DNA of 40,114 nucleotides from Elioraea sp. Yellowstone (GTDB lineage: Bacteria; Pseudomonadota; Alphaproteobacteria; Acetobacterales; Acetobacteraceae): positions 1 through 40,114 of the forward strand of contig NZ_VIKA01000015.1 in NCBI RefSeq assembly GCF_006704265.1, in the 5' to 3' direction. Both the position numbers and the translations under genes were made by a program. The number at the start of each line of letters is the position of its first letter. Position 1 is the stretch's first letter. The notes beneath the pieces were generated by a model. It did no database searches. It was given only the letters and a program-made list of their open reading frames with translations, and was not told where the DNA came from. Of the stretch, positions 23,462 to 31,666 are shown piece after piece.

Positions 23462-24784
23462 TCATGCCCTGTACGGGATTTCCGCCGGTGCGCGCTGCAC
23501 CGACGCTGGCGTGAGCAGCCGCACCCAGTCGAGCCCCTTGGTGCCGATCGGATTCATCGTCAGCTCGGGCGGGAACAGCACCATCCGGTCGATCACCGGG
23601 AAGGGGTACTCGTTCACATGCTTGGTCATGCCGATCAGCATCGGCTCCAGCCCCTGGCCGTCCTCGCGAATCTTCATCGTCCCGGTCAGGTGGGCGAACT
23701 CGAGCCCGCGCATCGTGTCCATCAGCTGCTCGCGCGACGGCCACGATCCGCCATTCGCCGAGATCGCCTTCTCGTATCCTGCCTTCAGCCCGTAGAGTGC
23801 CTGCGCCATGTGGAAGGTCGGGTAGATCGGGTAGAGGTTGAAGCGCTGCCGATAGGCGGCGGTGAAGTCCTTGAGGATCCGGGTGTCCTTCGCGGTCGGA
23901 TGCAGGAACCAGTGATCGCCGCGCCCGCCGACGATCACCCCCTCAGGCAACGTCTTGCCGACACGCTCGAGGCTGCTCTCGACGAGCGGCAGCACGAAGG
24001 TCGAGCGTTCGAACAGGCGCCGCTCGGCCGCCTGGCGGATGAAGGTGTCGAGCTCTCCGCCCCAGCTCGTCGAGAAGATCACATCCGGCCGCAGCGCCAA
24101 AAGCCGCGTGATCTCGGTCGAGAAGTCGGTGGCGCCGAAGCGGGGGAACAGCTCGGCCACCACGCGCACACCGGGCTTCACCGCGTCCATCGCCGCCTTC
24201 CAGATCGCCCAGGAGTCGCGGCCCCAGGCATAGTCCTGGTTCAGCACGGCGAGTGTCCGGAAATCCGGACGGATCTTCATCAGGTAGAGCAGCGGTGCGA
24301 CGATCTCCGGCACGGCGTTCGCCTGGGTGCGCACGCAGTAGCGGTAGGATGCCTCCTCGAAGATGCGCTGCGTACCGCAATCCCAGAGGATCGTCGGCAT
24401 GCGGAGCTGTTCCGCCAGCGGTGCGACCGCGAGGCACGACCCGGAGGAGATCGAGGCGAGCATCACGTCCACGCCCTCGTTCTGCACCAGGCGACGGCAC
24501 TCGCCGAGCAGGAAGTCCACGCCCGGCGCCTCGTCGATCACGATGCTGCGGATCGGCACGCCGCCGATGCCGCCCGCGCGGTTGAACTGCTCGATCAGCA
24601 GATCGGCGGCATTGCGGCCGGGCACGCCGAACACGGAGGCCGGGCCGGAAAGGAAGGTGGAGATGCCGAGCCTGATCTCCGACGGCTTCTGCTGGCCGAT
24701 CGCCTGGCGCGGCAGCAGGGCCGGCAGGGCCAGGGTGGACGCGACCGCGGCCTGCAGGGTCGTGCGGCGTGTGAGCTTCGCCAT
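23462..24784 (-). CDS. Tat-exported HAAT-type ABC substrate-binding protein
   Basis: A 440-residue type I periplasmic binding protein of the Leu/Ile/Val-amide family. The N-terminus MAKLTRRTTLQAAVA carries a twin-arginine motif before a hydrophobic stretch (ASTLALPALLP), pointing to Tat export, as for many alphaproteobacterial HAAT binding proteins. The mature part begins EIRLGISTFLSGPASVFGVP, then NAADLLIEQFNRAGGIGGVP and ASISSGSCLAVAPLAEQ. The C-terminal half has HMAQALYGLKAGYEKA. A strong GGAGGGAG ribosome site precedes the ATG. First gene of the liv-type operon; the substrate might be an amino acid, amide or aromatic acid. Confidence 0.88.
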   Translation of the reverse strand: MAKLTRRTTLQAAVASTLALPALLPRQAIGQQKPSEIRLGISTFLSGPASVFGVPGRNAADLLIEQFNRAGGIGGVPIRSIVIDEAPGVDFLLGECRRLVQNEGVDVMLASISSGSCLAVAPLAEQLRMPTILWDCGTQRIFEEASYRYCVRTQANAVPEIVAPLLYLMKIRPDFRTLAVLNQDYAWGRDSWAIWKAAMDAVKPGVRVVAELFPRFGATDFSTEITRLLALRPDVIFSTSWGGELDTFIRQAAERRLFERSTFVLPLVESSLERVGKTLPEGVIVGGRGDHWFLHPTAKDTRILKDFTAAYRQRFNLYPIYPTFHMAQALYGLKAGYEKAISANGGSWPSREQLMDTMRGLEFAHLTGTMKIREDGQGLEPMLIGMTKHVNEYPFPVIDRMVLFPPELTMNPIGTKGLDWVRLLTPASVQRAPAEIPYRA

Positions 24785-24834
24785 CAGGACGTCTCCCTCC
24801 GTGACATGGCGCCGGTGGCACCGTCGCGATGACG

Positions 24835-24862
24835 GTATCGCAGGCGCCGCAGCCGCGCCAAG
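24835..24862 (-). promoter_or_regulatory. Candidate promoter of the liv-type operon
   Basis: Minus-strand CTTGGC (24862-24857), 16-base spacer, CGATAC (24840-24835), about 50 bases before the binding-protein ATG. A modest match to the alphaproteobacterial pattern; right place and direction. Confidence 0.33.
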
Positions 24863-24877
24863 GGGGCGTTCGTCGGG

Positions 24878-24906
24878 CTGACAAACCGCGTGCCCGACAC
24901 GCGAAT
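24878..24906 (+). promoter_or_regulatory. Candidate promoter of the phosphofructokinase gene
   Basis: CTGACA (24878-24883), 17-base spacer, GCGAAT (24901-24906), about 40 bases before the ATG. The -35 matches five of six consensus bases; the -10 keeps only its last three (AAT). Confidence 0.38.
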
Positions 24907-24945
24907 CTCTGTGATTCTGTGGTCGGACAACGGAGGCGCATCGCC

Positions 24946-26040
24946 ATGGCGACGATCAGGCGGCTCGGCGTGCTGACCACCGGCGGCGACTGCGCCGGGC
25001 TGAATGCCGCGATTCGCGCGGTCACGATCCGGGCCGCGCGCACCTATGGGATCGAGGTGCTCGGGCTGATCCAGGGCACGCACGGGCTGATGGAGGACCC
25101 GCCGCGCTTCGTCACGCTGGACGGCAGCGTCAACGACCCGTCGCTCTTGCGCCAGGGCGGAACGATCCTGGGCAGCGTCAACCGGGGCGACCCGTTCGCC
25201 TTTCCGCTGCCGGACGGACGGCGCGAGGACCGCTCGGGGCTGATCTTCCGCGGGGTCGAGACGCTCGGGCTCGATGCGCTGATCGGCATCGGCGGCGACG
25301 GTTCGATGCGCATCATGCACCGGCTGATGAAGACCGGGCGCTTCCCCTTCGTCGGCATCCCGAAGACGATCGACAACGATCTCGCCGCGACCGAATACGC
25401 GATCGGCCATCACACGGCCGTCGAGGTTGCGACCGAGGCGCTCGACCGGCTGCAGCCGACGGCGGCGAGCCACAACCGGATCATGGTGCTGGAGGTGATG
25501 GGGCGTGATGCCGGCCACATCGCCCTCTCCGCGGGAGTCGCGGGCGGCGCCGACGTGATCCTGATTCCCGAGATCCCATGGCGGGTCAGCGTGGTTGCGG
25601 ATGCGATCGCACGGCTGCGCGCGCGCGGCCGCAACTTCGCCCTCGTCGTCGTCGCCGAGGCGGTGCCGTCGCCGGAGGGCGAGACGGTGACGGCCGGGCC
25701 GTCGGCGCCGGGGGCGATGCCGCGTCTCGGCGGCGTGGGCGCGCATATCGCGCGTGTGCTCGAACAGGCGACCGGGGCGGAGGCGCGCGTGACCGTGCTC
25801 GGCCATGTGCAGCGTGGCGGCAGTCCGGGCGCGCTCGACCGGCTCGTCGCCTCGTCGATGGGCGTGCACGCGGTCGATCTTGCGGTGCAGGGCAAGTTCG
25901 GGCGGCTGGTCGTCTGGCGCGAAGGTCGCGTGGCGGATGCGGCGGTCGAGGAAGCTGCCGTGGCGTCGCGCTCCGTCGATCCGCAGGGCGATCTGGTGCG
26001 CGCGGCGCGCGGGCTCGGAATCTGTTTCGGGGACGAGTAG
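24946..26040 (+). CDS. 6-phosphofructokinase, group III
   Basis: A 364-residue PFK converting fructose 6-phosphate to the 1,6-bisphosphate. Motifs: TTGGDCAGLNAAIR (11-24), GIGGDGSM (114-121), PKTIDND (139-145, catalytic Asp143), MGRDAGHIAL (185-194) and GHVQRGGSPGALDR. Gly119 at the GGDG position favours ATP over pyrophosphate, while Lys140 in PKTIDND is the residue usual in pyrophosphate enzymes. This mixed pair is the group III pattern; actinobacterial ATP-PFKs share PKTIDND. ATG at 24946 with CGGAGG nine bases upstream. It stands alone, divergent from the liv-type operon. Phosphoryl donor: probably ATP, not certain. Confidence 0.9.
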   Translation: MATIRRLGVLTTGGDCAGLNAAIRAVTIRAARTYGIEVLGLIQGTHGLMEDPPRFVTLDGSVNDPSLLRQGGTILGSVNRGDPFAFPLPDGRREDRSGLIFRGVETLGLDALIGIGGDGSMRIMHRLMKTGRFPFVGIPKTIDNDLAATEYAIGHHTAVEVATEALDRLQPTAASHNRIMVLEVMGRDAGHIALSAGVAGGADVILIPEIPWRVSVVADAIARLRARGRNFALVVVAEAVPSPEGETVTAGPSAPGAMPRLGGVGAHIARVLEQATGAEARVTVLGHVQRGGSPGALDRLVASSMGVHAVDLAVQGKFGRLVVWREGRVADAAVEEAAVASRSVDPQGDLVRAARGLGICFGDE

Positions 26041-26070
26041 CGGAAGGCGAAGGGGACCACGGCGTCAGGT

Positions 26071-26094
26071 CCCATCGCGGCGTGCCGCGATGGG
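26071..26094. terminator. Hairpin between convergent pfk and M20 peptidase genes
   Basis: Perfect 10-base arms CCCATCGCGG (26071-26080) and CCGCGATGGG (26085-26094) with loop CGTG, in the 74-base gap between two convergent stops. A bidirectional terminator by position. Confidence 0.6.
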
Positions 26095-26114
26095 CGCGCG
26101 TTCTCCCCCTGGGC

Positions 26115-27299
26115 TCACAGGCCGGCCTGCGGCAGCCGGCAGATCGCACGCGCCAGGGCCTGCGCGCGCGGCACCATCGAATCGATCTCGAGATACTCCT
26201 CCGGGGAGTGGGCCTTGCCGCCCACCGGGCCGACGCCGCAGATCGTCGGCGCGCCGACGGCGGCGGTGAAGCCCGAGTCCGCGCAGCCGCCCGAGAACTC
26301 GCCGGCGACCTTCAGCCCGGCATCCGCCGCGGCGCCGACATAGGTCTCGAACAGCGCGTTCGAGGCCGCGGTCGGGTTCACCGGCAGGAACTCGCCCTTG
26401 ATGGCCAGCGTCGCGCGCGTGCCGGGCACGTTTGCCGTTCGCACGATCGCCTCGATCTTCGCGACGATGTCGTCGCGCTGCGCGGGCTCGACATAGCGGA
26501 GGTCGATCTCGCCCTCGGCGAACGGCGCCACCGTGTTGACGGACTGTCCCCCGCGCACCAGGCCCACGTTCAGCGTGACCCCGGCCTTCAGGTCGGTCAG
26601 CGCATGGATCGCGATGATCTTGCGCGCGAGCTCCTCGATCGCGCTGATGCCGGCCTCGAAATTGCCGCCGGAATGCGCGGCCTTGCCCTCGATCGCCATC
26701 ACCATGAACACGCCGCCCTTGCGCGCGGTGACGACGTTGCCGGACGGCCTTCCGGGCTCGGCATTGAACACGGCGCGCGCCATCCGCCCCTCGGCCTCGA
26801 TCACGGCGCGGCCCTCGGGCGAGCCGATCTCCTCGTCGCCGGTGAAGAGGCCGACCATCGGCCCGGGTGCGGCCCCGAACTTCCTGAACGCCGCGAGCAC
26901 GAAGGCGTTCATCACCAGCCCGGCCTTCATGTCGGCCACGCCCGGCCCATAGGCGCGTCCGTTCTCAATCCGGAACGGACGGCGTTCCGCCTCGCCCTTG
27001 GGGAAGACCGTGTCGCGATGGCCCATCAGCACGATGTTCCTGCCGGCGTTGCCGCCGGCCTGATCGGGCGCGGCCAGCACCGCGCGCAGCACGTCGCCCT
27101 TGGTGGCGCCCGGGATGGTCTCGACCGCGATGCCGTGGGCGTCGAAGAACGCCTTGATCTGCGCGCCGACGGCATCGACCCCTTCCTTGTCGTAGCTGCC
27201 GCTGTCGATGTTCACGAGGCGTTCGAGCAGGTCGAGCATCGCCTGCTTCTGCGTGGCGAGCCAGTCGGAGATCGCGGTTTCGGGCGAGGCGAGGTTCAT
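26115..27299 (-). CDS. M20-family metallopeptidase, glutamate carboxypeptidase (CPG2)-like
   Basis: A 394-residue di-zinc hydrolase. All metal and catalytic residues of the M20A/CPG2 type are visible: His94 and Asp96 in MGHRDTVFP, Asp123 in GPGVADMKAG, Glu156-Glu157 in TGDEEIGS, Glu181 in NAEPGR and His364 in GKAHSPEEY. His209 (AAHSGG) lies in the inserted dimerisation domain. Relatives cleave C-terminal glutamate from folates or small peptides and other N-acyl amino acids. There is no signal peptide, so it acts in the cytoplasm, unlike exported CPG2. Its ATG overlaps the stop of the KAP NTPase gene (ATGA), so it is translated from the same message. Substrate unknown. Confidence 0.88.
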   Translation of the reverse strand: MNLASPETAISDWLATQKQAMLDLLERLVNIDSGSYDKEGVDAVGAQIKAFFDAHGIAVETIPGATKGDVLRAVLAAPDQAGGNAGRNIVLMGHRDTVFPKGEAERRPFRIENGRAYGPGVADMKAGLVMNAFVLAAFRKFGAAPGPMVGLFTGDEEIGSPEGRAVIEAEGRMARAVFNAEPGRPSGNVVTARKGGVFMVMAIEGKAAHSGGNFEAGISAIEELARKIIAIHALTDLKAGVTLNVGLVRGGQSVNTVAPFAEGEIDLRYVEPAQRDDIVAKIEAIVRTANVPGTRATLAIKGEFLPVNPTAASNALFETYVGAAADAGLKVAGEFSGGCADSGFTAAVGAPTICGVGPVGGKAHSPEEYLEIDSMVPRAQALARAICRLPQAGL

Positions 27300-30082
27300 G
27301 CGGGGCTGCTCCGGGTCGGTTCGGGCGGAGCCTCGGGCGGCGGGGCGGGTTCGTCAACCTGGGGCGGGTGGAAGGAGTAGCGGCGGGCTTCGGGGAGGTG
27401 TCGCGCGACGTCGGCGAAGCGAAGTGCGTTCCCCTCACCCCGCCAGAACGCATCTGCGCGTAGCAGGACGGCCCGGAGCGGATCCCAGCCGTCCTCGCCA
27501 ATGGCTACGAGCAGCGGCGACGCGGCGACAACGGTCCCGGCCGGATGCGTGCTAAGCGCCTCGCGCCAGAGACGGAGCTGCGGACCCGACAGGCCGGTCT
27601 CGCAGGCGAGGGCCAGGGCGAAGGCCACAAACGCCGGGGTGTCACCGTCCCCGCCGAGGAACCGCCGCAGGGCATCGCCGGAGCGCGAGGCGCGCGCGAG
27701 CCGATAGAGGTTGACGAAGCGCTTCGCATCGCGCGGCGTGTCGGCGGCAAGTGGCATCAGCGCCGCGAGCACCTCGGCCTCGTCCGCGGTCAGCGTCACG
27801 CGCTCGGCCGCCGCCGCGCGCGTCTCGGGCGGTGCCTCGTCACCGGGTTGCGGCACCTCATCGGGATCGACAGGCACTTGCTTGACTAATTCTTTGCCCG
27901 TATTGAACCACCCCTTTGCAAACCAGCCAGAACGAAAATGTCCAGGAACGTGTTCGCGTGCCTCAATAAGCCGATCTACCGCCTCCGGCAGCAACGCGCG
28001 CGCAAGTCCTGCGAAGGCCGGATCGCCCGGCCCAAGCCGTGGCAGCCAGAACGGCACCTGGAAGATCTTCTCGAGATAGTCGCTCGGCCCGGCGCCGTTC
28101 TCGAACAGCCTGCCGTAATGCGTCCGCAAGGCGCCCCGCAGCCAGCGCTCGTCCACCGCGACCACCACGACGAACAGGCGGAACTGCAACAGCAGCGCCA
28201 CCGCCTCCAGCACCTTCACCACCTGTTCCTCGCGCAGCCGGTCGAGGTCGTCGATGTAGAGGATGATGCGCTCGATCGTCGGCAGGTCGGACCGCGGGGG
28301 CTGCCTCGGATCGGCCTGCGCGGCCATCAATCGGTCGAGCTGCTCGAAGCTCCGCCGCAGCCGGCCGATCAGCCCGATCTCCTTCTCGTACGCCTTCAGC
28401 TCGTCGCTCTCGCTGAGGAAGAAGCGCAGCATCGCGCCCGGTGTCGCGGCGGCGCGGTCCAGGCTCTCGATCTGCGCCACCGCCGCGCGGGTCTCGGCCT
28501 CGCGCGCCGCAAGCCGTGCCGAGGCCGCCTCGCGCTCGGCGGCGAGGCGTTCCCGTTCCGCCCGCAGATCGGCTTCCGCCTTCGCCTCCGCTTCGGCGGC
28601 GTCGAGGATCGGCGCGAGCGCGGCCACCGCCCGCGCCACATGCGCGGCGAGCGGCGCGGCGAAGGCCACCAGCCCCGCGAGCGTCGCGACGACCGACGGC
28701 AACAGCCATGACGTGACGGCCACGGCGCCGGCCGCCGCGACGACCGACAGCACCGCCATCCGCCCCGCACGCGGGCGCATCAGCGCCACCAGCCGACGTC
28801 CCACCGCCAAGGTCCCGGACCCGGCGGCGCGCAGCTTCGCCGCCTCGGACGCGAGCGCGGTTGCCGTGGCCGCCTCGGTCGGGCCGATCACGCCGAGCGC
28901 GCGCAGCGTCTGCGTCACCTGTTCGCTGTGGGTGGCGAACACCTCCACCGCCCCACCAGTCACACCCCGCTGCGTCTGTTCCGCCAATCGCTTGTCGAGT
29001 TCGCCAATTCGCCGATCCAGCGCCTTGATCGCGTGCTCAGCCTCCTCGGCGGCGCGCTTCGCCCCCGCGAGTGCCTTCCTAGCCAGCTCCGCCCGCCCGG
29101 TGATCTCGGCCAGCAGCGCATTCCCCCGATCGGTCGTCGTGCCCTCGATCCGCGCCACCTCGTCGCGCAGGCCGCCGAAGATCTCGACCGCGAGCGAGGC
29201 CCAGAGATTGGCATCCGAGAACGACCAGGCGTTGAACCGGATCTGCGCGACGTTCGTCACGAAGGGCGTGTTCGCCTCAGCTTGCCAGTCGCGCCCGATC
29301 CGCTCCACCTCCTGGTGCATCATCGCCATGAAGGTGGACTTGCCGCTGCCCCAGTCGCCGAACAGGCCGATCGCCAGCGGCGGCGCGTTGTCCTTCAGGC
29401 AGGCGAGCTCGGCCAAGCGCCGCGCGTCGCCGCGCCGGTTCAGGGCATCGTCCGTCTGTGGTGCGTCGGGGGTGAAGGCGGCCGCGGCCAGCACGGTCTC
29501 ACCCAGGATCCTGCGCCACGCGCCGAGATCCTCCGAGGCTTCCGGATTCACCTCCATCGCCGCCAGCACCGGTGCGCACAGCACCTGCGGATCGATGCCC
29601 CAGTCGCGCTGCCAGATGCGGCGCAGCGCGGCGCTGAGCAGCGGCGCCTCGGGCGGGGCGATCAGCGCGACCAGCAGATGCCGCGCACCGATCCGCTCGC
29701 GCGCGACCGTGCGCTCGGCCAGCCGGCGCGCCGCGGTCAGCGCATCCGACGCGCGCGGAGAGAGCGGCAGGCCGGTGGGCACGCCTTCCTCCAGCGCAGG
29801 GCCTCGGTTGCGCGCGATCGCCTCCGGCCCTGCCAGGCGCTCCAGCGCCTCGACCAGCGCGGCAGCGATCAGCGGCGAGCCGCGCTCCATCTCGCCGACG
29901 GTGACCAGCCCGCCGATCAGCGCACGCAGCCCGACGACCGGGGCCGCCCCTCGCGCGGAGGCCTCGTTCGCCGCCATCGCGCCGGCCGCCTCGAGGGCGC
30001 GCCGAGTCGTCGCCGAGAGCTCCGCGGCCAGCGCATCGTCCAGCCTCGCGGGCGGCCAGGGTGCGGTCGGTGCCTCGGCCAT
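27296..30082 (-). CDS. Membrane-anchored KAP-family P-loop NTPase with Clp-N-like N-terminus
   Basis: A 928-residue protein. Residues about 20-90 and 107-172 look like two Clp-N-type helical repeats (second: LSPRASDALTAARRLAER, then GARHLLVALI). The KAP domain follows: Walker A FGDWGSGKST (241-250), the family motif FNAWSF (283-288), Walker B ILYIDDLDR (607-615), DYLEKIFQVPFWLP (668-681) and PRDAKRFVNLYRL (783-795). Between Walker A and B lie coiled coils (about 330-372 and 495-545) flanking two adjacent membrane helices (about 441-482), the hallmark insertion of KAP NTPases. Relatives include phage-exclusion protein PifA and eukaryotic Kidins220. No clear ribosome site precedes ATG 30082. 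The stop overlaps the peptidase start. The biological role is unknown; a membrane sensor or defence function is possible. Confidence 0.85.
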   Translation of the reverse strand: MAEAPTAPWPPARLDDALAAELSATTRRALEAAGAMAANEASARGAAPVVGLRALIGGLVTVGEMERGSPLIAAALVEALERLAGPEAIARNRGPALEEGVPTGLPLSPRASDALTAARRLAERTVARERIGARHLLVALIAPPEAPLLSAALRRIWQRDWGIDPQVLCAPVLAAMEVNPEASEDLGAWRRILGETVLAAAAFTPDAPQTDDALNRRGDARRLAELACLKDNAPPLAIGLFGDWGSGKSTFMAMMHQEVERIGRDWQAEANTPFVTNVAQIRFNAWSFSDANLWASLAVEIFGGLRDEVARIEGTTTDRGNALLAEITGRAELARKALAGAKRAAEEAEHAIKALDRRIGELDKRLAEQTQRGVTGGAVEVFATHSEQVTQTLRALGVIGPTEAATATALASEAAKLRAAGSGTLAVGRRLVALMRPRAGRMAVLSVVAAAGAVAVTSWLLPSVVATLAGLVAFAAPLAAHVARAVAALAPILDAAEAEAKAEADLRAERERLAAEREAASARLAAREAETRAAVAQIESLDRAAATPGAMLRFFLSESDELKAYEKEIGLIGRLRRSFEQLDRLMAAQADPRQPPRSDLPTIERIILYIDDLDRLREEQVVKVLEAVALLLQFRLFVVVVAVDERWLRGALRTHYGRLFENGAGPSDYLEKIFQVPFWLPRLGPGDPAFAGLARALLPEAVDRLIEAREHVPGHFRSGWFAKGWFNTGKELVKQVPVDPDEVPQPGDEAPPETRAAAAERVTLTADEAEVLAALMPLAADTPRDAKRFVNLYRLARASRSGDALRRFLGGDGDTPAFVAFALALACETGLSGPQLRLWREALSTHPAGTVVAASPLLVAIGEDGWDPLRAVLLRADAFWRGEGNALRFADVARHLPEARRYSFHPPQVDEPAPPPEAPPEPTRSSPA

Positions 30083-30121
30083 CGTGGAACGTTGCAGGTC
30101 CGGCAGGCGCGGCGGAGGCGC

Positions 30122-30790
30122 CTAGGCGGCCCGCTCGACCGCACCCAGCACCCGCCGGTATGCCCGCTTGGCGAAGCTGGTGTGGTTGACGCAGAGCCGG
30201 ACGAGCGCCTCGCGGTCGCCCCGGCGCAGCGCGTCCAGCATCGCGCGGTGCTCGTCGCGCGCCTGGATCGCGAGCGCCGGGTCCGCCATGGCGTGGCAGC
30301 GGAAGGCGAGCGACAGCCGCGCGTGGTCGCGGATGGTCGCCGCGAGGTGGCGGTTGCCGCAGGCGGCGAACAGGGTCTCGTGGAAGCGGTCGTTCTCGGC
30401 ATGGATCGCGGAGAGGTCGCCGCGCGCCACGGCGGCGGCGTGCGCGGCCTCGATCGCGGTCAGCGCCTCCATCAGCGCGGGCGAAGCGGGCAGGGGGATC
30501 CGACGCGCGGCCTCGGCGTGCAGCAGCTCGCGGACCTCGGTGATCTCCTCGACCTCCTCGGGCGTGAAAGAGCGGACCTGCGCGCCGCGGTTGCGGTGGT
30601 GCACCACCAATCCCTCCCGGGCGAGCGCCTGGAGAGCCGCGCGGACCGCGTGCCGTGTCGCGCCGAAGCGGACGACCAGGTCGTCCTCCACCAGCCGTTC
30701 GCGCGGCAGCAGCCGGCCGAACAGGATGTCCTCGGTGATCCGCCCTGCGAGGCCCGAGGCGGGCTCTTCCGGGCGTCGTGCCCTCGTCAT
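30122..30790 (-). CDS. GntR-family transcriptional regulator, FadR/FCD type
   Basis: A 222-residue regulator. The winged HTH (about 12-75) has GLAGRITEDILFGRLLPRE and the recognition region GATRHAVRAALQALAREGLV. The FCD domain (about 80-210) has NDRFHETLFAACGNRHL and DEHRAMLDALRRGDREALV with His residues of the metal/ligand pocket. It ends 39 bases before the KAP gene and diverges from the OsmC-BKACE operon across 230 bases. By analogy with other FadR-type regulators beside catabolic operons, control of the divergent operon is the more likely job; control of the KAP-peptidase pair, which it precedes on the same strand, is also possible. Ligand unknown. Confidence 0.88.
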   Translation of the reverse strand: MTRARRPEEPASGLAGRITEDILFGRLLPRERLVEDDLVVRFGATRHAVRAALQALAREGLVVHHRNRGAQVRSFTPEEVEEITEVRELLHAEAARRIPLPASPALMEALTAIEAAHAAAVARGDLSAIHAENDRFHETLFAACGNRHLAATIRDHARLSLAFRCHAMADPALAIQARDEHRAMLDALRRGDREALVRLCVNHTSFAKRAYRRVLGAVERAA

Positions 30791-30839
30791 GCGGCCAGCC
30801 TAGCGCAGCACCACGCCGCCCCCCAAGGCGCAGAATCCA

Positions 30840-30853
30840 GTCTTTCTCAAGAC
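30840..30853. promoter_or_regulatory. Inverted repeat, candidate GntR operator
   Basis: GTCTT-TCTC-AAGAC, five-base arms, 50 bases upstream of the GntR start and 170 upstream of osmC, within the 230-base divergent region. It is the clearest symmetric site there and sits in a locally less GC-rich patch (30830-30875). Binding by the adjacent GntR protein is an inference. Confidence 0.3.
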
Positions 30854-31020
30854 CTCCGCAAAGTCCCCTCCAAGTCTCGTCGCCCGCCCGGGCCTAGAGT
30901 CCGCGCCACGTTCCGGCGCCGCGTCGGCCTTCCCGCCGAGACGGCCGGCGGGGCGGACCCACGACCGCAACGTGCTGCGGCGCATGATGGATGCGCCGGG
31001 CGAGCAGGAGAACAACAACC

Positions 31021-31614
31021 ATGAACGCAACGACCCAGGCCGTCGAGGCGCCGGCGAAGAAGACTGCCGTGCCGATGAACGGCGTCGATACGCCCGCGCT
31101 GTTCGCCACCATCGGCGTGGTCGCCGACCAGCCGGCGCTGGCGAAGTTCCAGTTCCGTGCCAACGGCACGTGGCTGAACGGCACGCATATGCAGACCACG
31201 ATGTCCGGCTTCTTCGGCGCCGGCGGCGAGCATGTCCACAAGCAGCCCTACGTCGCGGACGCGGACCATCCGGCGGTTCTGGTGGGGGCGGACAACGGCC
31301 CGACGCCGGTCGAGTGGCTGCTGCACGCGATCGCCGCCTGCCTGACCGCCGGCATCGCCAACATCGCCGCGGCGCGCGGGGTGAAGCTGACCTCGGTCGA
31401 GTCCTCGGTCGAGGGCGACATCGATCTGCGCGGCATCCTCGGTCTCTCCGACGAGGTGCGCAACGGCTTCAGCGGCATCCGCGTGACCTTCAGGATCGCG
31501 GGCGATGCGTCGGCCGAGACGCTGAAGAAGATCGTCGAGCAGTCCAGGGCCCGCTCGGCCGTGTTCGACGTGCTGACCAACGGCACCCCGGTCGCGATCT
31601 CGGTCGAGGCCTGA
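31021..31614 (+). CDS. OsmC-family protein (single-cysteine variant)
   Basis: A 197-residue OsmC/Ohr-fold protein. The conserved helix GPTPVEWLLHAIAACLTAG contains Cys107, aligned with the peroxidatic Cys of OsmC peroxidases. The second conserved Cys, normally in a CPV motif further on, is absent: the region reads SRARSAVFDVLTNGTPV, and no other Cys occurs in the protein. Peroxidase chemistry by the usual Cys pair is therefore unlikely; it may use an external thiol or bind a ligand. An AGGAG ribosome site lies about 11 bases before the ATG. First gene of a plus-strand set with two flavoproteins, MaoC and BKACE; a hairpin follows. Confidence 0.85.
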   Translation: MNATTQAVEAPAKKTAVPMNGVDTPALFATIGVVADQPALAKFQFRANGTWLNGTHMQTTMSGFFGAGGEHVHKQPYVADADHPAVLVGADNGPTPVEWLLHAIAACLTAGIANIAAARGVKLTSVESSVEGDIDLRGILGLSDEVRNGFSGIRVTFRIAGDASAETLKKIVEQSRARSAVFDVLTNGTPVAISVEA

Positions 31615-31620
31615 TCCCGA

Positions 31621-31647
31621 GGAGCCGGCGGCGTACCCGCCGGCTCC
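31621..31647 (+). terminator. Hairpin between osmC and the FMO-like gene
   Basis: Perfect 11-base arms GGAGCCGGCGG (31621-31631) and CCGCCGGCTCC (31637-31647), loop CGTAC, beginning six bases after the osmC stop and ending 19 before the next start. No T-tract. Probably attenuates transcription so that osmC is expressed above the following genes, or ends an osmC-only transcript. Confidence 0.5.
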
Positions 31648-31666
31648 ACTCCCGCAGGAGGAACCG

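Noticed and set aside
27296-30082. Calling the KAP NTPase a confirmed anti-phage defence gene
   Set aside because: PifA is a relative, but there are no other defence genes (restriction, retron, CBASS, toxin-antitoxin) nearby, and the neighbours are metabolic.
28263-31024. Two very long plus-strand frames (620 and 698 codons) opposite the KAP and GntR genes
   Set aside because: Both are antisense shadows; the minus-strand KAP and GntR products have intact family motifs across the same bases.
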